From NCBI RefSeq assembly GCF_004770265.1, contig NZ_RQGQ01000016.1, positions 186,001 to 250,000 on the forward strand: a DNA stretch of 64,000 nucleotides, given 5' to 3'. Within the stretch, counting starts at the first letter, position 1; every line of letters begins with the position of its first letter. The DNA comes from Leptospira congkakensis. GTDB lineage: Bacteria; Spirochaetota; Leptospiria; Leptospirales; Leptospiraceae. The notes under the pieces are model-generated. The model was not told the DNA's origin. It ran no database searches and was given only the letters and a program-made list of their open reading frames with translations. Positions 26,338 through 35,156 of this stretch are shown here, in pieces. The position numbers were made by a program, and so were the translations under genes.

Positions 26338-27330
26338 TCAGACGAATTGATAGAAATTTTCCCATTGTTTTGTATAGGATAAAAAAGATTCCTTCCAAAC
26401 CTCAGAACTAGAAATCAAAGCTTCTGGTGATAATACAAAAAATTGGAAAAGAGCATTTTGATTCGTAGTAGTAACTTTGTAATCGTTTTCTATTTTTTGA
26501 AACCTAACACCTTCTAAAAACAATTTCCAACGGTCTTCATAATCAGGATGGATCTGAAAGGAAAATTCTAGTTCTGCATGTTTCTTTAGTAACAAAGGAT
26601 GAAAGTTTAAATCTTCTTTTGTGATTTTGAGATTGGAATGGAATTCTTCTTTGGATTCTTTTTTGACTGTGATTTTCGGTAGGATGAATCTACGGAGAGA
26701 TTTTTTCCCACGATCATAAGCGAGTAAATAGAAGTCGGTTGTATTTTTTCTGACTAACCTATATGGTTCGATGACCCGTTCGCCAGAATCATATCCGTAT
26801 TGGATGGTGAGGGCTCGTTTGTCTTTGATGGCTTGGAGAATTTTTTCTGTATGGGATGAGTCGGGTATTTCATCCGATCCGTTTTCTTCTTTTGGATGTT
26901 TGGCAAATTTAGGAATAAGATCTAAATTGTGTGAGAATAGTTTTTGTGAAAGGCTAATCCCTTCAGGACTTGGTTCTGCTGCAAACAATACTTGAGACAA
27001 ATATTCTAACTCTTCTTTGGTGAACTTTAAAGTGCGATCGATAGATTCTTTTTCTAAATAATAAGGAAAGTGATCTTCGGACTGGTATCCAAATTGTGCA
27101 ACTTTGATATTGAACCCAAGACTTTTGAGTTGGTTTAGGTCACGATAAAGTTTTTTACGATCTGATTCCATATCCTGGTTTTTGTAGAACCGAGGCATGA
27201 TGTTACGAAATTTTTGGAAGCTGATCCCTTTTGGTTCGCGGAGTAAATTGAAAAGTAAAACAAAGAGACGAACCTCCGTCTCATTCATTTTTTTCACTTC
27301 AATCATTGGAAAGTCTTCAAAAGAAGCCAT
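26338..27330 (-). CDS. WYL-domain transcriptional regulator
   Basis: A 330-residue protein. The N-terminal 85 residues form a helix-turn-helix-like region (D-R-K-K-L-Y-R-D-L-N-Q-L). The WYL core follows at about 185-235: L-T-I-Q-Y-G-Y-D-S-G-E-R, I-E-P-Y-R-L-V and F-Y-L-L-A-Y-D-R-G, then R-R-F-I-L-P-K-I. WYL proteins sense nucleic acids or other ligands and often control DNA-repair or defence genes. It lies just upstream of the DUF2779 gene, in the same transcript, whose frame overlaps its end. GGAG precedes ATG 27330. Confidence 0.88.
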   Translation of the reverse strand: MASFEDFPMIEVKKMNETEVRLFVLLFNLLREPKGISFQKFRNIMPRFYKNQDMESDRKKLYRDLNQLKSLGFNIKVAQFGYQSEDHFPYYLEKESIDRTLKFTKEELEYLSQVLFAAEPSPEGISLSQKLFSHNLDLIPKFAKHPKEENGSDEIPDSSHTEKILQAIKDKRALTIQYGYDSGERVIEPYRLVRKNTTDFYLLAYDRGKKSLRRFILPKITVKKESKEEFHSNLKITKEDLNFHPLLLKKHAELEFSFQIHPDYEDRWKLFLEGVRFQKIENDYKVTTTNQNALFQFFVLSPEALISSSEVWKESFLSYTKQWENFYQFV

Positions 27331-27393
27331 ATCTCTCCAAATTGTGTGTTTTTTTGATTCCGAAAAGTAGAAAATGAAAAAAACTGGAAAAGA

Positions 27394-28158
27394 ATGCGAA
27401 TCATCGGACTCCTTCTTAGCCTCTCATTTTTTCTTCAATGTGCAACTTATTGGAAAAATCGTAAAAATGATTTTCAAGACATTGTTTCCGTCGGGGTCGA
27501 AACACCTATGTATGGAGCAGCTGTTAAAGTAGGTCCTGTACCCATTGGATTTCTTTTCCAAGGAGGGGAATCTGAAATGGGAAAAAAGGATTTGGGTCGT
27601 GGTGTCGGTCTTCGTGGTGGGCAATTTGGAACTTACCATTCCCAACAACTCGTATTTGGGATATTAGGTGGTGAAAGTTTCCATTCCGGCCTTCCTACAA
27701 TGGACGCCAAAGGAAATTGGCTTGTGGACAAAAAAGGAATCCCACTCACAAACGATGAAAGAGCCAATATCAAAAGTTATAAAATGCGTTATTATTCTTA
27801 TTGGTATGATCCCGTCAAAGATCGTAAAAAGAGGAAAAAAGAACATTTCCGCCGTGAGTTAACAAAGGATATGGTGGCCTCAACTGGTAAAACAGAATTT
27901 TTAGCTTATCTTCCACCTGAAGAACAAAAACCATTTGGATACCCACCTGGATATTCTTGGAATCTTGAATTCACAGCAGGAATTTACGGTGGTGCCAGGT
28001 TTGGATTTAATGTGGCGGAAGCCTTTGATTTTTTAGTGGGACTAACCACCATTGACTTGTTAGATGATGATGTGGAGGGAAAAGTCAAACCAAGTTTCCC
28101 AGGTTTTCCTTTCCCCGCTCCTACCGATGCAGAAACAGAGTCTGAATCGGAAGAATGA
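27394..28158 (+). CDS. Lipoprotein of a Leptospira-specific glycine-rich family
   Basis: A 254-residue protein with signal peptide and lipobox F-F-L-Q-C (Cys16). The mature part is rich in glycine and aromatic residues: G-F-L-F-Q-G-G-E-S, G-R-G-V-G-L-R-G-G-Q-F-G-T-Y-H and Y-G-G-A-R-F-G-F-N. It ends with an acidic tail. I associate this pattern with a paralogous lipoprotein family in Leptospira of unknown function, probably beta-rich and outer-membrane associated. It is divergent from the WYL gene and convergent with the BamE-like lipoprotein gene two bases away. Confidence 0.72.
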   Translation: MRIIGLLLSLSFFLQCATYWKNRKNDFQDIVSVGVETPMYGAAVKVGPVPIGFLFQGGESEMGKKDLGRGVGLRGGQFGTYHSQQLVFGILGGESFHSGLPTMDAKGNWLVDKKGIPLTNDERANIKSYKMRYYSYWYDPVKDRKKRKKEHFRRELTKDMVASTGKTEFLAYLPPEEQKPFGYPPGYSWNLEFTAGIYGGARFGFNVAEAFDFLVGLTTIDLLDDDVEGKVKPSFPGFPFPAPTDAETESESEE

Positions 28159-28160
28159 TT

Positions 28161-28523
28161 TTATAGTTTAAAATCTTTTGCAGTGATTTTGTTTTTCGGA
28201 TCAAAAGTGAGTTTCAAAAACTTTTCTACTGCATCTGGTTTTTCTTTCAAAGTGTAGTATTGTTCTGGAACATCACGATCTTCTGCAAAATACCATACCA
28301 TCACTGTTCCACTAGGATCGATTGATTTTTCAGTCGATTTGCCAAGAACAGCTTCTGTTTTTACCAAACCATCCCCCACTTTGATCATATCGATTTCTAA
28401 TTTGCGAAGTGCTGTGTGTGGATGAACTTTAGTGCTACCCGCTTGTACTTTGTTTCCTGATGTACAAGAAACTAAAAACAAAACGGAAGCGAGTGTGCTG
28501 AGTATCAAAAGTTTTTTGATCAT
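28161..28523 (-). CDS. Small BamE/SmpA-like lipoprotein
   Basis: A 120-residue protein with lipobox F-L-V-S-C (Cys20). The mature part follows the alpha-alpha-beta-beta-beta plan of SmpA/BamE-like domains: I-K-V-G-D-G-L-V-K-T-E-A-V-L-G-K-S then M-V-W-Y-F-A-E-D and L-K-L-T-F-D-P-K-N-K-I. A role in the outer membrane is possible but the similarity is by eye. It lies 33 bases after the MFS gene of the haem oxygenase unit, and its ribosome site is part of a strong hairpin. Confidence 0.7.
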   Translation of the reverse strand: MIKKLLILSTLASVLFLVSCTSGNKVQAGSTKVHPHTALRKLEIDMIKVGDGLVKTEAVLGKSTEKSIDPSGTVMVWYFAEDRDVPEQYYTLKEKPDAVEKFLKLTFDPKNKITAKDFKL

Positions 28524-28528
28524 AAACC

Positions 28529-28553
28529 CTTACCTTAGATGGACTAAGGTAAG
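28529..28553. promoter_or_regulatory. Perfect 10-base hairpin covering the lipoprotein ribosome site
   Basis: CTTACCTTAG (28529-28538) and CTAAGGTAAG (28544-28553) flank a five-base loop. Read on the minus strand, the second stem contains the AAGG(TAAGGG) ribosome site of the BamE-like gene (ATG 28523). No T-run follows, so translational control or mRNA processing fits better than termination. Confidence 0.55.
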
Positions 28554-28556
28554 ATT

Positions 28557-29810
28557 CTACATGATCGGATCAGGGTTGGCAAGTGATATCTTTTCCCTTT
28601 CTTCATCGATTCGGTTCATTTTTCCCAAAATCTTTTTGAAAAATGGAATGGTCAAAAACACAAGTCCTATCTCCAAAAATCCAAAAAAGAAAGAAAGTGC
28701 AGAAAAACTATATTCTGGTGGTAAAGCAGATTCAAAGACCAATTGCATTTGAACGGAAACAACTGGCCCTAACATAAACCCAAGAGAACCCACTCCCGTA
28801 AATGCCGTCATGGTTGTGGCGGTAAGGCCTGGTTTTGACATTTTACTCGCAAGCATCATCGAAGGAACAAACATTACACCAGCACCAATTCCACAGATGA
28901 GTAAAAAGGTGAAAAGAAGCCAGTAATCATTAGTAGTTCCAGATAACCCGAGAAACACTCCATAGATTGTGGATCCCACAAGGACAAGGGGTAGAACGCC
29001 TGTTTTGCGAGAGAGGAGAGCTGAGGGATAGGAAAGTAAACTCATTGGGAAAAGAACAAGTCCTAAAAATACACCGAGCATTCCTGGATGGAAGGCAAGT
29101 GTTTCCCGTAAATGGATATTGAAGGAAGAAATAATAAAACCAACAGTAAAACGGTCAATGAAGTTGAATAAAAACGGAACAAATAAAAATGGATTTTCGA
29201 AAATGGCAACTTTCAAGTCACTGAACTTAAAATCTTTTGCTTTATGAATCCCTTTGTCTTTTAACATGAGTAAACTCATTAACCCAACAAAGATTAAAAT
29301 CCCAGAACCTACATAAAATGGCAAAAGGGGATTTTTCCTTCCTAGAATTCCAAGAGGCATTCCGAAAGCACCACCAAGGGATAAAAACATTCCCGTGATC
29401 CCCATGAGGATTCCTTTGCCATAGTAACGTTTGTTTTCTGGATCATTTTCACGATCCGCAGCGGAACTAAGCAAAAGCCCGATGATAAAAATATGAGCCG
29501 CGCCTTCTAGGAATCTTAAAAAAAGAAAGAGACCCATATCGGTGACAACTGTGAGTGAATAAAAAAGTCCTGCGTCTACAAAACAGAAAAAACTAATGAA
29601 GTACTTTCTGTTTTTAAAACGATCAGAGATAATTCCCGCAACCGGCGCAAATAGAAAGGAACCGAGCATGGGAATACTTGTGAAGTAGGCAACTTCCCAA
29701 TTAGATCCGAGCAATCGATCCTTTACAACATCCTTCACTACCGGCACAATCATTGTTACCGGCAGCATGGATAAAAAAACTAAAGTTACTAAAGTATACG
29801 GGAATCCCAA
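28557..29810 (-). CDS. MFS transporter next to haem oxygenase
   Basis: A 417-residue major facilitator protein with 12 predicted helices. The loop 2-3 motif appears as G-I-I-S-D-R-F-K-N-R-K, and the second half has G-T-T-N-D-Y with a cytoplasmic positive loop. The TTG start (29810) lies four bases after the haem oxygenase stop, so the two are translated together. It could export biliverdin or another product or take up a metal chelate; that is inference from position. Confidence 0.85.
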   Translation of the reverse strand: MGFPYTLVTLVFLSMLPVTMIVPVVKDVVKDRLLGSNWEVAYFTSIPMLGSFLFAPVAGIISDRFKNRKYFISFFCFVDAGLFYSLTVVTDMGLFLFLRFLEGAAHIFIIGLLLSSAADRENDPENKRYYGKGILMGITGMFLSLGGAFGMPLGILGRKNPLLPFYVGSGILIFVGLMSLLMLKDKGIHKAKDFKFSDLKVAIFENPFLFVPFLFNFIDRFTVGFIISSFNIHLRETLAFHPGMLGVFLGLVLFPMSLLSYPSALLSRKTGVLPLVLVGSTIYGVFLGLSGTTNDYWLLFTFLLICGIGAGVMFVPSMMLASKMSKPGLTATTMTAFTGVGSLGFMLGPVVSVQMQLVFESALPPEYSFSALSFFFGFLEIGLVFLTIPFFKKILGKMNRIDEEREKISLANPDPIM

Positions 29811-29814
29811 AAAA

Positions 29815-30495
29815 TTAACCTGCTGGTAGAAGAGTTTGGTAACGATCCATTCCTATATTTTCTTTTAGGTCGGAATCGAGTTCAATAAACAAAAACTTAT
29901 TCAAATCAAAAGTGGCATTTGCTTCTGCCAATAGTTCTGCTTTTTGTGTATCGTTCAAAGGAAGAGTGTCCAAATTTTGACGATAGATTCCTTTGAAAGC
30001 CATAAGGTCTTCGATTTCAGGAAATTCATAAAAAGCAGTTCCTTCATTTCCTTCCAATTCAAAAGTTTTTGCTACTACTTTTTTGATGGATTGGCCACCA
30101 GAAAGATCCCCCAAGTAACGGACGTAAGCCTGTGCTACTAGAAGTTCTGGTTTGGTTTTCGCAGTATTTTTGATATGGTCAATGTAGTTTTGTGTCGCTT
30201 TGGAAATAGAACCACGAAGTTTGGTTCCAAATTTCTTTTGGAAACTCGCGATATCTTCTCCCAAAGATTTCTCACGAAAGAGAGCTGGGAAATATAGTTT
30301 AGCAAGGATAGGATTATCTTTGTTTTGGCGGTAGAGTTCTTCCATCACTGCGTAAACAGCTTGTAGGCTTTCCAATTGGTAGGTATAAGTTTGGGCGTCG
30401 AGTCCGCCTCTAAAAATGGCCCGAATGTAAGGAACCTTTTCGGTTTCTTGGTGTTTATCGGCAGTACCTTCTCGTAACATCATTGCTATGGACAT
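29815..30495 (-). CDS. hmuO: Haem oxygenase (biliverdin-producing)
   Basis: A 226-residue HmuO-type enzyme. The proximal haem ligand is His15 in T-A-D-K-H-Q-E-T-E, and the distal glycine-rich helix is Y-L-G-D-L-S-G-G-Q. It opens haem to biliverdin, CO and iron, using reduced ferredoxin or a reductase, and lets Leptospira use haem as an iron source. AGGAG lies five bases before ATG 30495. A Fur-like box lies upstream and the MFS gene follows directly, so the unit is probably iron-regulated. Confidence 0.93.
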   Translation of the reverse strand: MSIAMMLREGTADKHQETEKVPYIRAIFRGGLDAQTYTYQLESLQAVYAVMEELYRQNKDNPILAKLYFPALFREKSLGEDIASFQKKFGTKLRGSISKATQNYIDHIKNTAKTKPELLVAQAYVRYLGDLSGGQSIKKVVAKTFELEGNEGTAFYEFPEIEDLMAFKGIYRQNLDTLPLNDTQKAELLAEANATFDLNKFLFIELDSDLKENIGMDRYQTLLPAG

Positions 30496-30515
30496 AATGG
30501 CTCCTGTTGTCTATG

Positions 30516-30530
30516 TGAGAATGAATCTCA
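30516..30530. promoter_or_regulatory. Fur-like box upstream of haem oxygenase
   Basis: TGAGAAT-G-AATCTCA is an imperfect 7-1-7 dyad. It agrees with TGATAAT-n-ATTATCA at 11 of 14 arm positions. It is 20 bases from the haem oxygenase ATG, a place where a bound repressor would block transcription. A Fur-family regulator is the best guess. Confidence 0.6.
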
Positions 30531-30573
30531 TATATGACACTACCCTGACAATTGCTCGGACTGTCAAAGAAAA

Positions 30574-31704
30574 TTATAGGGAATCTTCTTGGACTGGCGT
30601 TTTCCAAAATTCGAGAGGGGTGTTTGCCCTTTGCTCTGGGTAGAGGAAATAGGAAAGGAAAAATACCAAAATGGAGACAAGGATTCCAATGGTGGCGAGA
30701 ACCACATCCTTTCCCACTTTCCGGAAGGTATCCAGGTAAGGCAGGTCTTGGTAGGTGATGACATTTAGAATGATTTCACGACCAGCAAGTAGACCGAGGA
30801 AGGCCCAGGTGGTGGACATGGGGACATTGCTTACGTATTGGAAAAAGAATAACAAACTTCCATACACCAAATCGACAATGGTGGCAGCTTTTGCCCATTG
30901 GATGTCTGATTTTTCAGAAACCACTCTTTGGATGGTTCCACCATTGGTACGAATGATGATGAGTAAGGCAACGATGAGAATGAGTACTGCCGTTAAGAAT
31001 TCGATGATTCCCAATTGGCGTGGTAAAAATACGGCAATATTCGCTGTGTCTTGTAATAACCAAGCCACCCAAAGATACATAGTGGATAGCCATTGCAATC
31101 TAGACCACCTGCGTTCGGAAACAGGATCTGGTGTGTGGACATCATGGTATTCGTGTGGGTCTACTTTGACAAGGATGGCCCAAACAACAATGGCCACAAG
31201 GAAAGCGAGGCCATACCCGAAAAAGGATTTGGTTAACATTTGGTCGATACTCTTCCCACCAAACAAACCTAAGACGAGAAATGTTGTAGATACAGGAGCT
31301 CGGAGTCTAGTAATGACAACGAGTAAAACAGGTGCTAGAAGCTGGAGAAGGTTGAAATCTTTGGTTTCGGGGATAGAATCCAATCTATGAAAATGGATTT
31401 CGCCACCGTGCAAAAACCAAGCAACCAAATGAACGAAAAATAAAAGACCACCAAAAACGAGAATCTTTTGTAGCCAGTGAACCGATTTTTTACTCTCGAT
31501 AAAGGTTCCGATGGTTTGGACTGCATCGTTTCCGGCCACAGAAAACGACGCAATCGCAAAAGAAAACCATCCGAGATAATACCGAGGAAGGCCCAGGAAA
31601 TAACCGGCACAGATCGTAAGAACCAAAAAAAGGGTAAAACCGAAAAATCGAATTTGATCCTTTTTTGTGGGGTGCTGGTAATCTATTTCCTGGTTAAGGC
31701 TCAT
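30574..31704 (-). CDS. PiT-like inorganic phosphate (or related anion) transporter
   Basis: A 376-residue membrane protein with about ten helices. Both PiT signature repeats are recognisable in altered form: [11 protein letters not shown] near residue 60 and [12 protein letters not shown], then [11 protein letters not shown] and [12 protein letters not shown] in the second half. The divergence suggests a distinct subgroup, perhaps with other ion preference. Its ATG overlaps the stop of the upstream acyltransferase gene by four bases. Confidence 0.8.
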   Translation of the reverse strand: MSLNQEIDYQHPTKKDQIRFFGFTLFLVLTICAGYFLGLPRYYLGWFSFAIASFSVAGNDAVQTIGTFIESKKSVHWLQKILVFGGLLFFVHLVAWFLHGGEIHFHRLDSIPETKDFNLLQLLAPVLLVVITRLRAPVSTTFLVLGLFGGKSIDQMLTKSFFGYGLAFLVAIVVWAILVKVDPHEYHDVHTPDPVSERRWSRLQWLSTMYLWVAWLLQDTANIAVFLPRQLGIIEFLTAVLILIVALLIIIRTNGGTIQRVVSEKSDIQWAKAATIVDLVYGSLLFFFQYVSNVPMSTTWAFLGLLAGREIILNVITYQDLPYLDTFRKVGKDVVLATIGILVSILVFFLSYFLYPEQRANTPLEFWKTPVQEDSL

Positions 31705-32477
31705 GCATTCATATAGTGTTTCGCATATCTCTCCGTGATTTCCTTGCGGTCGAAAAGAATAAACACATCTGTAGTACCAAAAACAGAATCCAGTGCAGGA
31801 ATTCCACAGATTTTAGCACCCACTCGGAGGTATCCTTTCAAAAGTGGAGGGATATTTTTGGAGATCGATTTCGGATCTTCTACATGAAAATCAGCATCAA
31901 ATCCTGGAAGGACAAAGTCAGGGTTTGGATACACTCGAAATTCTTCAGGAGCAAGAGCATCTTTTGCTTTCAAAAATCCATAGGATTGAGAAGCAACATC
32001 TGCATCAGTGGAGTGAATGGATCCACAACCCATCAAATAACGAACATTATGTTTATTCATAAACTCAGCAAGACCTTGCCAAAGTAAAGAAATCACGGAA
32101 CCATCACGGTAGTCAGGGTGAACACAAGAACGTCCTACTTCAGCAATTTCATCCGGAAGGTTGTAAATAGAAGTGATATCAAATTCGTTTTCACTGTAGA
32201 AACCAATTCCGTTTTTTGCATTTTGACGAGTTAAAATGCGATAGGTTCCTACGGTTTTTGTGTCTTCAGTCGATTTATCGATAACGATGAGGTGGTGGCA
32301 GTACAAATCGTACTCGTCACGATCTTTACGTGTAGCAGAAGATTGTGGCAGACCTTCTCCCATTTCTAAGTTGAACACTTCATAACGTAGTGCAAGTGCT
32401 CTTTCAATTTCTAGTTGGTTTTCAGCCAAACGAACTTCTAGGATTCGTTCTGTTTTGTTTATTGTATTTGGTTTCAT
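31701..32477 (-). CDS. OlsB-like GNAT N-acyltransferase
   Basis: A 258-residue protein of the Acetyltransf_5/OlsB type. [20 protein letters not shown] opens the domain, H-H-L-I-V-I-D and V-G-T-Y-R-I-L follow, and [14 protein letters not shown] is the acyl-donor site of this branch. Related enzymes attach 3-hydroxyacyl groups from ACP to amino acids such as ornithine. An O-acyltransferase partner (OlsA-like) is not adjacent. It is translationally coupled to the PiT-like gene, an interesting pairing since ornithine lipids often replace phospholipids under phosphate shortage. Confidence 0.82.
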   Translation of the reverse strand: MKPNTINKTERILEVRLAENQLEIERALALRYEVFNLEMGEGLPQSSATRKDRDEYDLYCHHLIVIDKSTEDTKTVGTYRILTRQNAKNGIGFYSENEFDITSIYNLPDEIAEVGRSCVHPDYRDGSVISLLWQGLAEFMNKHNVRYLMGCGSIHSTDADVASQSYGFLKAKDALAPEEFRVYPNPDFVLPGFDADFHVEDPKSISKNIPPLLKGYLRVGAKICGIPALDSVFGTTDVFILFDRKEITERYAKHYMNA

Positions 32478-32632
32478 CGGATTCTATCCTCTTGTTTATC
32501 TGAGGATAAGGTAAAATGAATCGGTTACGACAATGTGACAAAAGGGTGAAAATCAGTTGCTAGAATGGTTTGTTCGTTTGTTACAAATTGGTGACAGTCA
32601 AAATGTGTTGAAGATTAGAAAATATATGAGTT

Positions 32633-33286
32633 TTATATTTCGTCGAATAGGGTTTGTTCCTTGTTCAGATCGACTTCCGTTGTATCATCTGGAGTGAACC
32701 TATACAACAGGTCTGTAATGTCGTTTTGCTTTATGACAGAATGATTCAACCAATGATTTTGATTTTGCGTTGGCATAACAATGGGTTGGCGATGTTTGTT
32801 TTCTCCATCGTTATGGATGGTTTTCATTTTTTCGTTTGCTTCACCAGTAAGAATGGTAATCCAGCGAAACCCGTTTTCTTCCCCCCATAATCCAGCAAAA
32901 TAGGAATTAGGGTTTTTGAATGTAATTTCATACTTATGTTTTTTGCCGGTTCGTTGGGTTTGCCATTCAAAAAAAGAATGAACAGGAACTAGAATTCGGT
33001 TTTGCATGTACTGACTCCAAAAAGGAGAAGAAACTAATTTTTCCGATTTAGTATTGGTAAGAAAGTCAGGACACCAGGATGGTTTTGTTCCCCATACATT
33101 GGTTGAAGAAATGATTTTTTCGCCATCCATTTGAAAAGATTGTATCTGACTTTTTGGGTGTTTGATTTCAAAAAGGGCGGAGTTTGCTTTGATGTGTCTA
33201 TTGATTGTATCTTGGGATAGTCGATGAAACCAATCAGCTTGTTTTTCACCTTCTAATACGAGCCTCCAAGATAACAAGTTACACAT
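32633..33286 (-). CDS. SRAP (YedK/HMCES) abasic-site DNA-protein crosslink protein
   Basis: About 217 residues. The start is placed at ATG 33286 so that the conserved Cys is residue 2 (M-C-N-L), as the mechanism requires: the processed N-terminal Cys crosslinks to abasic sites in single-stranded DNA. Other hallmarks are V-P-V-H-S-F-F-E-W and H-R-Q-P-I-V-M, the latter corresponding to the H-x-R-M-P region. It lies alone with about 150-base gaps on each side; no LexA box was identified. Confidence 0.88.
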   Translation of the reverse strand: MCNLLSWRLVLEGEKQADWFHRLSQDTINRHIKANSALFEIKHPKSQIQSFQMDGEKIISSTNVWGTKPSWCPDFLTNTKSEKLVSSPFWSQYMQNRILVPVHSFFEWQTQRTGKKHKYEITFKNPNSYFAGLWGEENGFRWITILTGEANEKMKTIHNDGENKHRQPIVMPTQNQNHWLNHSVIKQNDITDLLYRFTPDDTTEVDLNKEQTLFDEI

Positions 33287-33455
33287 AGTGGTAAAATTTG
33301 TGTCTGAAATCAAATTGTGTCAAATAGATTAAGTCAGGTTGGAAATGAGAAAGTCTGAAAGAAATTGTATCGGAATATTTTTGTCAACAATTTGTTTTCC
33401 TTCTTAGTGACAGATAAAATATTTAGGCGGTTGGTTTTTAAAATTTTTTTTTACT

Positions 33456-35156
33456 TCAGAATGTTTTACAGTTTGTCCAAGGTTTTCGGAAATACCAAAC
33501 ACTCCGACCAAAAGAATAAAAAATAGTAACATTTGGAATATCCTTTGTTGGTTGTATCGCAAGGTATCCATTATAGGAACAAGACTCTAAATCTGGAATA
33601 GAAGAAACAAACCCAGGATGATACTTCTGATTGAAAATCAAAGTTTCTCCTTTTGGTAATTTATCAAACTCATATCGATCCGGTTTCCATGATTTAGGTT
33701 TGAATTCTTTTTTTGTAGAAAGAAGATATACTTCTCCTCTGTAATCCTTGTCGTCTATGGTTTTGTTTGTGAAATAGAAGGTTAAGTTTTCATAGATATC
33801 GTTGGTGGAAAGGTTTGACTGGATGGCGGGTAACATCCTCGAATCAGAACCGTAATCAGGAACTGTAGGCACAGTGATTGGATAGATATTTGGGTTTTTG
33901 ATGTCTATCTTTGGTAAAGGTAGAATGAAAATCTCAGATAAGTATTTTGTATTCATTTGTTTTGTGTCTTGGGTATGGAAGAATAAACAAAGAATAGTTA
34001 GAATACCGAAAACTTTATGATACCTAGAGGGAATTTTGTTCCATAGGTTTTGAAATCCCACCGCCAAACACCAAACATATAAAAAAACAACACTTAGGCT
34101 CCATCTGGGATACACTCTTTCCCAAGAATAAATGGGTAAATGTTCTAAAAAGCTTGCTGGTGAATACGGAGAAAGATTCCCCATCATCGTCCACACAACA
34201 AGTCCGAGAAGAATCAAAACAGATAGCATTCTTTTCTTTGTGAAAACTAGAAGAGGAGATAGATATAGAGGAACTTGTCCCAGATAGTTTCCGTATTCCC
34301 AATACCTATATTGCATTTGTGAAATTGAGTTTGCAAGCAGTGGGTGTTGGGAAGATCCAAAAAAAATAAGATATAAATCCTTCCAATCCAAAGGATACTT
34401 GTCGGCCACGAAATGCCTTCCCACTGAATGAATGAATTGATACATGGGAAACCATTTGAAGGCGAGAAGAATCAAAACAAAAACTGAAAGTTTGATGGAG
34501 CGAAGGAAACTTTGTTTTGGTGATTTGGAGATATAAATTTCGCGGGGAACTAAAAAGAAAAGAAGAAATAAACTTTGTGTGAGTGGGTAGATGCTTCCTT
34601 CAGATAATAAAATATAGGTGATGGAAACAATCAGAAAACCGATCCCCCAATTTTGTTTTTGAACAAAGTATAAAACATAAAAGACAAGCGAAGGTAAAAA
34701 TAAAGCAGGGATTTGGTTTAAGTGGCCTGCATATAATTTTTGAAATACAAATCCTGAAAATTGAAATAGAAATACAAAGAGAAATGAAGTTAAGTAGGAA
34801 GATTTTGTATAGAGACGAAAAGAGTAAAAGTTAAGGATTCCAGAAAGGATAAAGTAAATTAGGAAACTAATCTTTAATGCAGTGAGTGTCGGAACTAGGA
34901 TCGAAAGTAGATGAGTGATACTTCCAACTTTACTTGTTGGATTTTCCCAAACAGGAAAACCGGCACCGTAATAAGGATTCCATAAAGGGAAGGTTCCAAA
35001 TTCTAAAAAAGATTTTCTTAAAAACTCAACATGGAAACTATACATGTCCCAATCGAAACGACCATAGAGATTGTCTGTTTCGAATAGGACTTTTGTGCTC
35101 CAAAGATAGAATGTAAAAAAAAGAAATACTAAGGCAAATGGCCTAATGTGCTTCAT
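33456..35156 (-). CDS. Large membrane protein with glycosyltransferase-C-like layout
   Basis: About 566 residues with 11-13 membrane helices and a C-terminal extracytoplasmic domain. The first loop reads D-W-D-M-Y-S-F-H-V-E-F and later F-P-L-W-N-P-Y-Y-G-A-G-F-P, a pattern found in YfhO-like and GT-C-fold proteins that transfer sugars from lipid carriers. Catalytic residues cannot be assigned. ATG 35156 overlaps the last 14 bases of polA in another frame, so it ends the long gltX-polA transcript. A soluble glycosyltransferase gene lies in the same transcript, upstream of polA. Confidence 0.78.
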   Translation of the reverse strand: MKHIRPFALVFLFFTFYLWSTKVLFETDNLYGRFDWDMYSFHVEFLRKSFLEFGTFPLWNPYYGAGFPVWENPTSKVGSITHLLSILVPTLTALKISFLIYFILSGILNFYSFRLYTKSSYLTSFLFVFLFQFSGFVFQKLYAGHLNQIPALFLPSLVFYVLYFVQKQNWGIGFLIVSITYILLSEGSIYPLTQSLFLLFFLVPREIYISKSPKQSFLRSIKLSVFVLILLAFKWFPMYQFIHSVGRHFVADKYPLDWKDLYLIFFGSSQHPLLANSISQMQYRYWEYGNYLGQVPLYLSPLLVFTKKRMLSVLILLGLVVWTMMGNLSPYSPASFLEHLPIYSWERVYPRWSLSVVFLYVWCLAVGFQNLWNKIPSRYHKVFGILTILCLFFHTQDTKQMNTKYLSEIFILPLPKIDIKNPNIYPITVPTVPDYGSDSRMLPAIQSNLSTNDIYENLTFYFTNKTIDDKDYRGEVYLLSTKKEFKPKSWKPDRYEFDKLPKGETLIFNQKYHPGFVSSIPDLESCSYNGYLAIQPTKDIPNVTIFYSFGRSVWYFRKPWTNCKTF

